Assembly: GCA_900550825.1 (NCBI GenBank)
Contig: URTZ01000001.1
Coordinates: 1-46,195 of the forward strand
Length of the DNA: 46,195 nt
Source: an uncultured Collinsella sp.
GTDB lineage: Bacteria > Actinomycetota > Coriobacteriia > Coriobacteriales > Coriobacteriaceae
Direction: 5' to 3'
Part shown: piece by piece, positions 31,616 through 39,773 of the stretch
How the letters are laid out: each line of letters begins with the position of its first letter
Numbering within the stretch: the stretch's first letter is position 1
Program-made: the position numbers and the translations under genes
Notes under the pieces: generated by a model
What the model was told of the DNA's origin: nothing
Database searches by the model: none
What the model saw: only the letters and a program-made list of their open reading frames with translations

Positions 31616-33217
31616 CTACGCCAGACGCGGGAACAGCGGATCGCCCTTCTCGACGGGCTGACCACCAGCAAGCAGGCCCCAAGCGCAAATGCCCTTGAGG
31701 TCGTCGGTCGCGGCCTCGCTCTCGCAGGACAGGCGGCGCAGAGCCTCGGCAGAGGTCTGAGGCATGAGCGGCATCAGCAGGTGAGCGGCAATGCGGATGG
31801 CCTCGAGCAGGTTGTAGATCACAAATGCCAGCTCGTCAGCCTTGGCCTCGTCCTTGGCAAGCACCCAGGGCTCGGAGTCCTCGATGTAGTGGTTGGCGGC
31901 ATGGATGAGCTCCATAACCTCATCCTTGGCTCCACCGTAATCGAGCACGTCCATCTTGGCCATGTAGCGCTCGACCAAACCGTCGGCAATCTTTGCCAGC
32001 GGGTTATCGAACGCGTCGGCAGACGCCGGTTTAGCCGGGGCGCAGCCGTCAAAGTACTTTGCGCTCATGTTGAGCGAGCGCGAGATGAGGTTGCCCCAGC
32101 TGTTGGCCAGATCGGCGTTGTAGACCTGCTCCATGCGATCGAAGCTGATGGCACCGTCGGTGCCGGGGACGACGTCGGTCATGAAGTAGTAGCGATAGCC
32201 CTCAACGCCCAACATGTCGATAACGTCCTGCGGAGCGATAGCGTTGCCACGGCTCTTGGACATCTTCTCGGCCTTGCCAGTCTCGGCATTGCGCACGGTC
32301 AGGAAGCCGTGGGCAAAGACGTGCTCGGGCAGAGCCTCGCCGATGGCCATGAGCATGGCGGGCCAAATGACGCAGTGGAAGCGGATGATGTCCTTACCCA
32401 CGATGTGGAACTGCGCGGGCCAGCGATAGGCCAGCTCGGCACGCGCCTCGTCGGTGTCGACACCGTAGCCGACGGCCGTCATATAGTTGAGCAGCGCATC
32501 GAACCACACGTAGGTCACGTGACCCTCGTCAAACGGGACCTGAATGCCCCAGTCAAAGCTCGTGCGGCTCACGGAAAGGTCGTTAAGGCCGCCCTCGACA
32601 AAGCTGCGCACCTCGTTCATGCGGAACGCGGGCTCGACAAAGTCGGGGTGCTCGTCATAAAGCTTGAGCAGCTTGTCCTGGAAGGCGGAAAGCTTAAAGA
32701 AGTAGGACTCCTCCTGCACGCGCTCAAGCGGACGGTGGCAGTCGGGGCACAGGTGCTGGCCGACGCTGCCGTACTCCTCGTCGCCCTTCTGGACCTGCGT
32801 ATCGGTAAAGTAGGTCTCGTCAGGCACGCAATACCAGCCGTCGTAGCTGCCCTTATACAGGTAGCCGGACTCCTTCATGCGCTCCCACAGGTACTGCACG
32901 GCATGATGCTGGCGCGGCTCGGTGGTGCGGATGAAGTCGTCGTTGGAAATCTCGAGCTTGCTCCAAAGCTCTTTGAAGTGCGGAGCCTGGCTGTCGGTCC
33001 ACTCCTGCGGCGTCATGCCATGCTTGGCTGCGGCCTCGGCGACCTTCTCGCCGTGCTCGTCCATGCCGGTCAGGAACTTGACGTTATAGCCGGCGGAGCG
33101 ACGATAGCGAGCCTGAACATCGGCGATGATGGTGGAATAAGCCGTGCCCAGGTGCGGATCGGCGTTGACGTAGTAGATGGGCGTCGTGATAAAGAACGAA
33201 GGCTTGCTTTGATCCAT
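31616..33217 (-). CDS. metG: Methionine--tRNA ligase
   Basis: A 533-residue class I synthetase. The HIGH-type motif is PHLGTAYS within TTPIYYVNADPHLG, the KMSKS loop is EKMSKSRGN, and a single CxxC zinc knuckle (CPDC) is in the connective peptide. The C-terminal helical anticodon-binding domain follows, and no extra C-terminal tRNA-binding (EMAP-like) domain is present, so this is the short form. The ATG at 33217 has GGAGGA about nine bases upstream. It lies downstream of rsmI in the same direction. Confidence 0.96.
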   Translation of the reverse strand: MDQSKPSFFITTPIYYVNADPHLGTAYSTIIADVQARYRRSAGYNVKFLTGMDEHGEKVAEAAAKHGMTPQEWTDSQAPHFKELWSKLEISNDDFIRTTEPRQHHAVQYLWERMKESGYLYKGSYDGWYCVPDETYFTDTQVQKGDEEYGSVGQHLCPDCHRPLERVQEESYFFKLSAFQDKLLKLYDEHPDFVEPAFRMNEVRSFVEGGLNDLSVSRTSFDWGIQVPFDEGHVTYVWFDALLNYMTAVGYGVDTDEARAELAYRWPAQFHIVGKDIIRFHCVIWPAMLMAIGEALPEHVFAHGFLTVRNAETGKAEKMSKSRGNAIAPQDVIDMLGVEGYRYYFMTDVVPGTDGAISFDRMEQVYNADLANSWGNLISRSLNMSAKYFDGCAPAKPASADAFDNPLAKIADGLVERYMAKMDVLDYGGAKDEVMELIHAANHYIEDSEPWVLAKDEAKADELAFVIYNLLEAIRIAAHLLMPLMPQTSAEALRRLSCESEAATDDLKGICAWGLLAGGQPVEKGDPLFPRLA

Positions 33218-33286
33218 GGGGTTTGTCCTCCAGAAAAACGTTGCATACAGGGGATGATTCTAGCGCAAGGGCTGGATATCCTCCAT

Positions 33287-34165
33287 CTATTGCATATCGA
33301 GCACCATGGCATAGACATCGCGCTTGCGGCGCGAATACTTCTGAGACAGGCGCTTGGCCACCGCAGACGCGAGCTCCCCCTCCTCGAGCGCGGCGCGGAT
33401 ATCCTCGCGCAGGGCCTCGTCGGGATCCGCTGCCGCGGCGCCAACCGGCACGATACCGGCCTCCTCGTCCTCGCTCGGCGGCGCGATGACCAGCGCAATC
33501 TCGCCCTTCACCTCGCCGCGAGCACGCAGCTCCTCGGCGAGCTGGGCGGCGGGCCCGCGCAAGACCTCCTCGTGCAGCTTGGTAAGTTCGCGGCAGACGG
33601 CAACCTCACGCTGGGGAAAAACCTCTGCCACAGCCTCGAGCGTCGCCACGATGCGATGTGGAGACTCGTAGAAGATGAGTGCGCCGGGAACCACGGCAAG
33701 GCGCTGCAAACGGCGCACGCGGTCGCCGCGCTTTCGACCCAAAAAGCCCTCGAAGAAAAAATGTTCGCAGGGAATGCCGGACGAAACGAGCGCCGTGACG
33801 CAAGCAGAGGGCCCGGGAACAACTTCGACGGGCACATCGGCCTCACGCGCCGCCTCGACCAGCGCCTGGCCGGGATCGGACACGCTCGGCATGCCGGCGT
33901 CCGAGGCAAAGGCGAGGGTCTCCCCCGCCAGCAGACGGTCGACCAGGCCGGTGGCGCGGCTGGCGATCACATTCTCGTCGCAACGGACAAGCGGCTTGGA
34001 AATGCCCAGGTGCATCAGCAGCTTTGACGTCACGCGCGTGTCTTCGCAGCAGATGACATCGGCAGCGGCAAAGGCCTCGCCAACGCGCGGGGACAGGTCG
34101 CCCAGGTTGCCGATGGGCGTGCCGACCACATAGAGTTTGCCCGTATGGGCGCTGTTTTGCGTCAT
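33287..34165 (-). CDS. rsmI: 16S rRNA (cytidine1402-2'-O)-methyltransferase RsmI
   Basis: A 292-residue tetrapyrrole-methylase-fold enzyme that methylates C1402 in the ribosomal decoding site. Motifs: YVVGTPIGNLGDLSPR, ICCEDTRVTSKLL, FASDAGMPSVSDPG and ESPHRI. Length and blocks are normal. The start at 34165 has AGGTTGAT upstream. The GH5 gene ends six bases before it, so they may share a transcript. Confidence 0.95.
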   Translation of the reverse strand: MTQNSAHTGKLYVVGTPIGNLGDLSPRVGEAFAAADVICCEDTRVTSKLLMHLGISKPLVRCDENVIASRATGLVDRLLAGETLAFASDAGMPSVSDPGQALVEAAREADVPVEVVPGPSACVTALVSSGIPCEHFFFEGFLGRKRGDRVRRLQRLAVVPGALIFYESPHRIVATLEAVAEVFPQREVAVCRELTKLHEEVLRGPAAQLAEELRARGEVKGEIALVIAPPSEDEEAGIVPVGAAAADPDEALREDIRAALEEGELASAVAKRLSQKYSRRKRDVYAMVLDMQ

Positions 34166-34171
34166 ATCAAC

Positions 34172-35233
34172 CTATTCAATCATGCCGCGCTCGAGCGTAC
34201 CGAGCGCCGCGCGGGCGTCCCATGCTGCAATGCGCTTCTCGGTCTTCCACGTTTGGAAGAACCAACCGGCAGCCGGCGCAAACGAAGCCAGCTGGTTGGC
34301 GATAAACACGCGCTCGTAGGCATTGCGGCCCTCGGGCGTAACCGACGAGTTGGCAAAGATCGCCGCGCCCGACCATTCGCCCACCAGCACGGGGAACCCA
34401 GTCGAAATCGCCTCTTTAAGCTCGCGCTTGTTACGCGAAATCGCCGTCGTCAGCCCGCGGGGGCTCGTGATGTCGAGCGCATGCTCGTCGCGGTAATGGT
34501 ACAGGTGAAGGTCCATGTAGACGTTCTTGTACTTGGCGCCGCGCATAAAATGCTTCCACTCGCTGGGATGCCCCGAAGACGAAAAGACGACGATCTTATC
34601 CTCGGGCATATACGAACGGACGAGCTCGTAGGCATCGCGATAGAAATTGCGCAGGTAGTGAGCCGGAATGCCATCCGTCATGGTGAAGAGGCTCTTGCGG
34701 ACACTCATCTGCGGCGTATCCAGCAGCTCAATGCCCAGCAGGCTCTCGGCCTCGCCGTAACGCTCGGCCAAGCGCTCGAGCACGTCGAGTGCGACATGGC
34801 GGCCGTTAGTGGACGAATGCCACTCGGCAACAGCCTCCGGCGTGGCGGGCGAATCGTTGGAATCGCCCTGGCCACCGGGCACAGTCGCCAGGTCAAGCAG
34901 CACGCGAATGTTGTACTTGGCAGCCCACTCAATTGCACGGTCAATGTAGTCGACAACCGAGATGTAGGACGCATCGGACCCCTGTGAGCCAAAGGCATAC
35001 CAGGGCACCGGCAGACGCACGGCATTGAGGCCAATCTGCGCCATGCGGCGAAAATCATCCTCGCTCACAAACGTCTCGTAATGGCGGCGCATGCGCTCGT
35101 TGTAAGCGGCGGTACCCATGGCCTCCTGCAGCTCGGCCGCGTTGGATGCACCGGTCGCCGCGTATAGCGACGGGGTAACCCAAGGCTCGGGAATAAACCA
35201 GCCAGAGAGATTAACGCCGAGTATCCTCTCCAT
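34172..35233 (-). CDS. GH5-fold glucanase-like protein with altered catalytic residues
   Basis: A 353-residue protein resembling exo-beta-1,3-glucanases of GH5: it starts MERILGVNLSGWFIPEPWVT and has NAVRLPVPWYAF, DLHLYHYRD and the nucleophile block VLVGEWSGA (Glu286). The expected acid/base block NEP is LDTP here (Asp172-Thr173), so the general-acid Glu is missing. The usual DLHGAPGSQNG block reads DLATVPGGQG, losing its His. No signal peptide is seen, so it would be cytosolic. Start at the ATG at 35233 with AAGGGGG upstream; the longer frame to 35455 has no site and crosses the promoter. It may be a pseudoenzyme or use a different residue. Confidence 0.8.
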   Translation of the reverse strand: MERILGVNLSGWFIPEPWVTPSLYAATGASNAAELQEAMGTAAYNERMRRHYETFVSEDDFRRMAQIGLNAVRLPVPWYAFGSQGSDASYISVVDYIDRAIEWAAKYNIRVLLDLATVPGGQGDSNDSPATPEAVAEWHSSTNGRHVALDVLERLAERYGEAESLLGIELLDTPQMSVRKSLFTMTDGIPAHYLRNFYRDAYELVRSYMPEDKIVVFSSSGHPSEWKHFMRGAKYKNVYMDLHLYHYRDEHALDITSPRGLTTAISRNKRELKEAISTGFPVLVGEWSGAAIFANSSVTPEGRNAYERVFIANQLASFAPAAGWFFQTWKTEKRIAAWDARAALGTLERGMIE

Positions 35234-35298
35234 CACTGCCCCCTTCGGATCATGCAGGTCGAACCCGCATCGTATTGCATAGGATAAGTATCGTTTTG

Positions 35299-35338
35299 AG
35301 TATACCCGCGTGTGCGGACAGACGACCGAACGGTCTGT
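35299..35338 (-). promoter_or_regulatory. Promoter and operator-like repeat of the GH5 gene
   Basis: Minus strand TATACT (35304-35299) is a -10. ACAGAC-GA-CCG-AA-CGGTCTGT (35318-35338) is an inverted repeat with a 2-base bulge lying over the -35 position, the geometry of a repressor site (TetR- or LacI-type). Confidence 0.45.
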
Positions 35339-35487
35339 AAAGTGATGCGAAAGTGGGAGGAATGTCTGGGAGCAGACGGGATCGGAATGGTGCGACGAGG
35401 TGTGTACGCGCGCCGGAGGCAGGCACCGGAAAGTGTGTCCCGTTCTATCGCTCAATAATGGGGCGCATTTTCCGCAGAACCCTACAT

Positions 35488-35516
35488 AAAAGAAAAGGAC
35501 CCCTTTGCAGAGGTCC
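35488..35516 (-). terminator. Terminator of tRNA-Phe
   Basis: Minus strand AGGACCTCT pairs with AGGGGTCCT around GCAA, then TTTTCTTTT; 15 bases past the tRNA. Confidence 0.88.
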
Positions 35517-35530
35517 TAGTCAATTCAAGG

Positions 35531-35603
<73 letters not shown>

Positions 35604-35635
35604 ATTTGAGGTGTGCCTTGTTTCAAGGCTTGATT

Positions 35636-35663
35636 AGTATAACCAAGGACGCGTTCCGGTCAA
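35636..35663 (-). promoter_or_regulatory. tRNA-Phe promoter
   Basis: Minus strand TTGACC (35663-35658), 16-base spacer, TATACT (35641-35636): the best sigma-70-type promoter in the window. Confidence 0.75.
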
Positions 35664-35726
35664 CCGAGAATTTTAAAAAAGTTTTTGAGCACAGCCTCGG
35701 TTCTATAAATCGGCACGTCAGAGACA

Positions 35727-36014
35727 TCAGCCGGCAGCAAGAAGTTTTTCGCTCAGAGCCGCACGGGCAAACTCACTTGGCGTCATCCCCTCGGCAGCCG
35801 CCCGTCGACGAATGGCCTCCTTCATTCCCAGAGGAATCTTGACCGACAGCGTTGCCGTCCCCTCACCTGAGAGTGGGGGCCGTCCATGCACGATCCCACC
35901 AACGGTGTGTTCGCCATCCGGAAACTCTCCGCGCTCGTACGACTCGCACCACGCGTCAATCATTTCATCCGTTACAACCTGACCATTGGCAGCCGTATAC
36001 GCCTTGCTCATCAT
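35727..36014 (-). CDS. Ribbon-helix-helix protein, antitoxin-like
   Basis: A 95-residue protein starting MMSKAYTAANGQVVTDEMID, with a middle GRPPLSGEGTATLSVKIPLG and a C-terminal RHH-type segment (MKEAIRRRAAAEGMTPSEFA). This layout is common among actinobacterial type II antitoxins. The ATG pair at 36014/36011 is preceded by GGAAGGGG. A 33-codon frame that overlaps its start looks like the N-terminus of a toxin. The perfect repeat at 36092-36106 is a likely operator. It follows the tad operon directly with no terminator between, so read-through expression is possible. Confidence 0.7.
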   Translation of the reverse strand: MMSKAYTAANGQVVTDEMIDAWCESYERGEFPDGEHTVGGIVHGRPPLSGEGTATLSVKIPLGMKEAIRRRAAAEGMTPSEFARAALSEKLLAAG

Positions 36015-36066
36015 CGACCCCTTCCGTCAGGTGTTTTTTGGCGTTGGGATGGATCTCAACATCCAT
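35965..36066 (-). pseudogene. Toxin-like remnant upstream of the RHH gene
   Basis: A 33-codon frame with an excellent ribosome site (GGAGGAG, eight bases before the ATG at 36066) begins MDVEIHPNAKKHLTEG, then runs on into the RHH gene in another frame and stops. The opening resembles small toxins that precede RHH antitoxins in actinobacteria; the remaining 70-80 residues are missing, as if deleted in place. It could instead be a leader peptide that couples translation. Confidence 0.4.
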
Positions 36067-36091
36067 GCATCTTCTCCTCCATCTTACCCAA

Positions 36092-36106
36092 TTTCGTATG
36101 ACGAAA
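36092..36106. promoter_or_regulatory. Operator-like inverted repeat before the RHH unit
   Basis: TTTCGT-ATG-ACGAAA is a perfect 6-bp inverted repeat, 26 bases upstream of the remnant start, in the position of an autoregulatory antitoxin site. Confidence 0.45.
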
Positions 36107-36124
36107 GTCCGCTGTCGCCAATTC

Positions 36125-36484
36125 TTAAGCCGGCACGCGTTGGAGAGCAGGGGTCGAAACAATGATTGAAGAGCGTTCTAGTGCGGCCCAGGCGCCGGGG
36201 CAGGAGCACATACGCCAGGGACATACGTTTTCGTAGCGCGCGAGGATATTGCCGTCGCGATCGATGAAGGCGATGTCGATGGGATAGGCCATAAAACACG
36301 TGTGGACCGAAGAGCAGCGTGGAAACGCCATGACGAGCGGCAGACCGTTGGCGGCAACCGGACACCGTCCCAGCATGCCGCGCAGGCGCACGGCAAACGA
36401 CTCCGCCACCGCAAACTCGGCCGGCGTCCAGCCCAGCCTATTGAGTGCCCGCGCGTAGGCGATGTAGGACGAGACCGCGGTCAC
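36125..36484 (-). CDS. DUF192 family protein at the end of the tad operon
   Basis: A 119-residue protein with the DUF192 core (GMLGRCPVAANGLPLVMAF, then TCFMAYPIDIAFIDRDGNIL). Members are small beta-rich, often secreted proteins of unknown function; this copy has no signal peptide. It starts with GTG at 36484 that overlaps the previous stop (GTGA), and GGGGGTGG precedes it, so it is coupled to the TadE-like gene. A longer frame to 36589 exists but would overlap the pilin gene deeply. Confidence 0.8.
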   Translation of the reverse strand: MTAVSSYIAYARALNRLGWTPAEFAVAESFAVRLRGMLGRCPVAANGLPLVMAFPRCSSVHTCFMAYPIDIAFIDRDGNILARYENVCPWRMCSCPGAWAALERSSIIVSTPALQRVPA

Positions 36485-36957
36485 TTGACCACCCCCGGAC
36501 GCCACGGATCGACCGTCACCGCGCGCTCGTGTGACAACGTTGCCGGTGCCCCCAGCGAAACGCCGGCGATGCTGAGCGAGCTCGGCCACGGCTCATAGCG
36601 CATGGTGCAGGTATAGGTCCTAAACGTGCCGGAAAGCGAAAGCAAACCGCCATCCGATGTCGTCGCACCCTGTTCGCTCGAGACCTCGATCAGCAAGTCA
36701 TAGCCTTCCATGGCATGTTGGATCTGAGCCTGAACGGTCGCGGAAGCATCGATGGAGCTGCCATCGCCCTCCCCGCTCGGCGCCACGGCATGTGCTAGCA
36801 CGATATCGGGCACCACGCGATCGAAGCGTGCGACCGCACCGGCAAAGACCATGACGTTGTACACGATAAGCGCCAGAACCAGCAGGACGGGCGTGACCAC
36901 GGCCATCTCGACCGTCGCCTGGGCGCGCTCCTCGCACAGGCGCGTGCGGATGCCCAT
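36481..36957 (-). CDS. TadE/TadF-like minor pilin
   Basis: A 158-residue protein with the class III prepilin-like start CEERAQATVEMAVVTPVLLV followed by one membrane helix and a secreted domain. TadE/F proteins are processed pseudopilins needed for pilus assembly. Start at the ATG at 36957, overlapping the stop of the 717-residue gene (TAATG). Cys residues in TYTCTMRY and CEE are the only ones. Confidence 0.8.
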   Translation of the reverse strand: MGIRTRLCEERAQATVEMAVVTPVLLVLALIVYNVMVFAGAVARFDRVVPDIVLAHAVAPSGEGDGSSIDASATVQAQIQHAMEGYDLLIEVSSEQGATTSDGGLLSLSGTFRTYTCTMRYEPWPSSLSIAGVSLGAPATLSHERAVTVDPWRPGVVK

Positions 36958-39110
36958 TACGACCCACCGCCCAGGGCACCCGCCAGTGTGGTGACATCGA
37001 CGGTAAGTGGGATGGAACCGCCGCCGGGCAGCGGAATCTCCGCAAGCGTGAACGTCGTGCCGCTGATGGTGCGCTCGACTTGATATTCCAGCGCTTCGCA
37101 AAGCGCCTTGGGATCGGTCACGCCCAACGGAATACTTCGCAGCTTGTCTTGCGCTTGAGAGAAACCGGCAATGTCAGACCCCGGACTCTTAATGACGTTG
37201 GCGGAATCGGTCAGCACCGGCTTTCGCAGGCGCAAGTCGCACGGTTCCAAACCCAGCGCCGCCACGGACGCCGAAACGGTATCGCCGAGCCACGATGCAA
37301 TGGAGCCCAACGCGCCGTTGCCCCCTCCTAGGCCCTTAATCATCTCGTCCATAAGTTCGTCGGCCGAACCTTGGATGTCTCCGTATCCCACAAGCAGCCG
37401 CCCCCAAACATCCATGACGCCGTCGAGCACACCGGCAACGCCGCCCGAGCGTTCCTTCAATGTCGAGAAAAATCGCGAAAGCACGTTGTTTTGCGCCGTC
37501 GCCTCATCGGGCGCCAGCACCGCGGCAGAGATGGCACCGCGATCGCCAAGCCTAACTGCCGTGTTAAACGAAGAGTTGAGCTCATCGGGGCTCGAGATGG
37601 CACCCGAAACCGCAAAGGCAACCACGCCGTTGCGACCGGGCGGAGCGATACGCGGACGCTCGCCCGAAAGCGCTTTAATGGCCTGGTCAAACGCATTGCC
37701 CGCACGGTCGGCTTCGTCCTCGGTCTGACGCTCGAGCTCGAGCTCCTTGTTGCGACAGTCGACGTAGTCCTCCAGGGCGTCTTTAAACTTGTCAAAGTGA
37801 TACTCGAAGCCGTTTTCGATAGAGGTTGAAGGCGCCGCAACGGCACCAAGCGACAAAACGCCAAAATGGCATTTGCTGCATTTATCCTGTCCATCGTAAT
37901 CGGCAACCGAAGCAAATCCGCTCGGCGTCCCTTTCTTATAGTTAGGGCAGGTCGTCCCGTAATGCAGATACGCCTTGTCATCGTTCACGCTCGTCGGCCA
38001 CACCGCATCGGTATAGAGTTCCGTCGCCCGAACCTCATCAGAGTTGCGCGGCAGCAGCGGAATATAGGAGGAAACCCTGTCTCCGTTCTCGGTTATATGT
38101 GCCCGATCGACCTCCGCGCTCGCATAGGTATAAAACGCCTTACGCGCCGCAGACTCTGCCTTCATCTCGACACTCGAGCCGTGGGGCTTCTCATTTGTCA
38201 GACGCCAGTGGTAGTAGTCCTTCGCGCGATCAAGGGCAACTTGGGGCTCCCACGTAACGCTCGATGAGTAATGCGGATTTTGAACACCGGAGAGATCCGT
38301 TAGGCTTTTCGCACGCTCCCACATGCAAGAACAGCTGCCGACCGAGCCCTTGTCAGACCCACCACAATCCGCCAGCCAAGCACGCTCTTTAGCCTTCGCC
38401 GTGTCCTCAGAAGCCTTCCGCAGCTCCTCGGCCGCACACTCTAAATCATCTGATGTGTCTTTAATGGTATCGGTCGAGATCTCTGATCCTTTGAGCGCAG
38501 CGAAGTCAGACTCGGATGTCCTGGGCACGGCAAGCGCCGTACCGGTATAGGTCACACTATCGGTATCCTGCGCCGACACCGCCTGCGTGGCACGCGCGGC
38601 GATCAGATACGGCAGAGCCGTCTCGATTTTCTGTAAGCCTTCCGATGCGCTTTTGGCAAACTTGTTGCGCGTTTTAATGATCTCAATCCCGGTGTCGACC
38701 ATATTGCCGGCAACTGATTCGGCACCCGGGATGAGGATGGCGACCAGGCCCGTCCCGATCGTGGCAAACCCCGCCAGGCCCAAACTCAAGATGCTCGCAT
38801 CAACCACCGTGGCAGCCGTGTGATAGGACGACACTACGTTGGCACCCGCCAGCGCGCCGCTATCAGCCGCCACCTGGGTATCCCCGGCACGCGACATGCT
38901 CCATATCGCCGCGGTCGACGAAAACAACAATGTGAGCACCACTAGGATGACCACGGCAGAAGAAAGCGTGGTATAGGCGCCGTCTTCGATAAACAGATCG
39001 ACACCGGCTCGACCCATAAAGCCGCCTCGCTTGCGATGGCAGCTCGGACGGTGCGTCAAAACGCGTCTAGACCAGAAACACTTAATCCCATGCAGCAATC
39101 CACGAATCAT
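36957..39110 (-). CDS. Large Tad-associated secreted protein (717 residues)
   Basis: The N-terminal 60 residues end in a pilin-like segment (EDGAYTTLSSAVVILVVLTL) with one membrane helix, followed by AGDTQVAADSGALAGANVVS, which resembles the start of TadG-like Tad-domain proteins. The rest is a long extracellular region with two CxxC-type cysteine clusters (DCGGSDKGSVGSCSCMW; CPNYKK...CSKCHFG), possibly metal- or disulphide-bound. The last 30 residues include LPGGGSIPLTVDVTTLAG. Start at the ATG at 39110 with GGAGGGAGATT in front, overlapping the upstream TadE gene by 29 bases. Confidence 0.75.
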   Translation of the reverse strand: MIRGLLHGIKCFWSRRVLTHRPSCHRKRGGFMGRAGVDLFIEDGAYTTLSSAVVILVVLTLLFSSTAAIWSMSRAGDTQVAADSGALAGANVVSSYHTAATVVDASILSLGLAGFATIGTGLVAILIPGAESVAGNMVDTGIEIIKTRNKFAKSASEGLQKIETALPYLIAARATQAVSAQDTDSVTYTGTALAVPRTSESDFAALKGSEISTDTIKDTSDDLECAAEELRKASEDTAKAKERAWLADCGGSDKGSVGSCSCMWERAKSLTDLSGVQNPHYSSSVTWEPQVALDRAKDYYHWRLTNEKPHGSSVEMKAESAARKAFYTYASAEVDRAHITENGDRVSSYIPLLPRNSDEVRATELYTDAVWPTSVNDDKAYLHYGTTCPNYKKGTPSGFASVADYDGQDKCSKCHFGVLSLGAVAAPSTSIENGFEYHFDKFKDALEDYVDCRNKELELERQTEDEADRAGNAFDQAIKALSGERPRIAPPGRNGVVAFAVSGAISSPDELNSSFNTAVRLGDRGAISAAVLAPDEATAQNNVLSRFFSTLKERSGGVAGVLDGVMDVWGRLLVGYGDIQGSADELMDEMIKGLGGGNGALGSIASWLGDTVSASVAALGLEPCDLRLRKPVLTDSANVIKSPGSDIAGFSQAQDKLRSIPLGVTDPKALCEALEYQVERTISGTTFTLAEIPLPGGGSIPLTVDVTTLAGALGGGS

Positions 39111-39618
39111 AATCTCCCTCCAGCCATTCGGGACGCGATTGATACGAGACATCGACCTTGAGCTCAACGTAGCCGCCCTCGGCGGTACCACCCATAGCCT
39201 GCGCAAACGCACCGATCACAGGCAACGGCTTGACCTCGCCGGAAACGGACACGGACGAGACGCCACCCGCACCGGCCCGGCCAAGCTCGATATCCCACGA
39301 CAACGGCCCGCCGGCATGAAAGATCGAAACGTTGGGCACTGCGGCAAGTCGGCGGCGGGTGAACTCCTTAAGATCGTCGTCCTCCGCCGTCGTCGTGGTC
39401 ATGAGCCGCGCGGTCTCGGCGGCGGCAGACTCCATGACCGCGCGCGTATAGAGCAGGCACACCGGTTGCAGCGCGAGAAGGATGAGTGTCAGAAACGTCG
39501 GCAGCAAAAAAGCGGCCTCGACCGTAGACTGCGCCCGGTCCTCGCGCGCGATATCAATACAACGCGATGTCCTTAGCGCCCGCAGCGGCGTCGATAACCG
39601 ACGTCGAGGCAACGCCAT
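39082..39618 (-). CDS. TadE-like pseudopilin with uncertain start
   Basis: The conserved part reads REDRAQSTVEAAFLLPTFLT, a pilin-like signal, then a helix (LILLALQPVCLLYTR) and a secreted beta-rich domain. The nearest ATG upstream is 39618, giving 178 residues and a 65-base overlap with the small pilin gene. However, an ATT at 39558 overlaps that gene's TGA as ATTGA and yields MDIAREDRAQSTVE, matching its paralogues in length; AAGGA lies 11 bases upstream. The annotated extent uses the ATG. Confidence 0.75.
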   Translation of the reverse strand: MALPRRRLSTPLRALRTSRCIDIAREDRAQSTVEAAFLLPTFLTLILLALQPVCLLYTRAVMESAAAETARLMTTTTAEDDDLKEFTRRRLAAVPNVSIFHAGGPLSWDIELGRAGAGGVSSVSVSGEVKPLPVIGAFAQAMGGTAEGGYVELKVDVSYQSRPEWLEGDYDSWIAAWD

Positions 39619-39772
39619 GGGATGCCGCCCGCTCAACCAGCGCCGCCAAGCGTCCATCGGTGCCAGCACGCCAAAGTCCCGCAATCGCCAGCACGATCGA
39701 TAGCAGCGCCACCGTGACGATGGCGTATTCGACCGTCGCCTGGGCAGATTCCTCACGCAGGACATCATGCAT
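39554..39772 (-). CDS. Small pilin-like protein of the tad operon
   Basis: A 72-residue protein, MHDVLREESAQATVEYAIVT onward, with the shared EESAQATVEY motif and one hydrophobic helix, ending in a short secreted tail. The E-Y pair is the hallmark of Flp-type pilins. The ATG at 39772 has GGAGGGATC ten bases upstream. It may be a second major pilin or a minor one. Confidence 0.75.
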   Translation of the reverse strand: MHDVLREESAQATVEYAIVTVALLSIVLAIAGLWRAGTDGRLAALVERAASHGVASTSVIDAAAGAKDIALY

Positions 39773-39773
39773 T

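Noticed and set aside
31535..34027. A very long plus-strand open frame opposite metG and rsmI
   Set aside because: It mirrors high-GC codons of two well-supported genes, has no ribosome site and gives a protein with no sensible motifs. Similar frames opposite htpG (9072-10748) and the YhgE genes (3477-5282, 5490-6719) were rejected for the same reason.
35233..35455. Longer GH5 protein beginning at 35455
   Set aside because: The extension is not hydrophobic enough for a signal peptide, crosses a promoter and operator-like site, and the ATG at 35233 has a clear ribosome site.
36084..36365. Small minus-strand frame overlapping the DUF192 gene
   Set aside because: It is an alternative-frame shadow of the DUF192 gene without a ribosome site.
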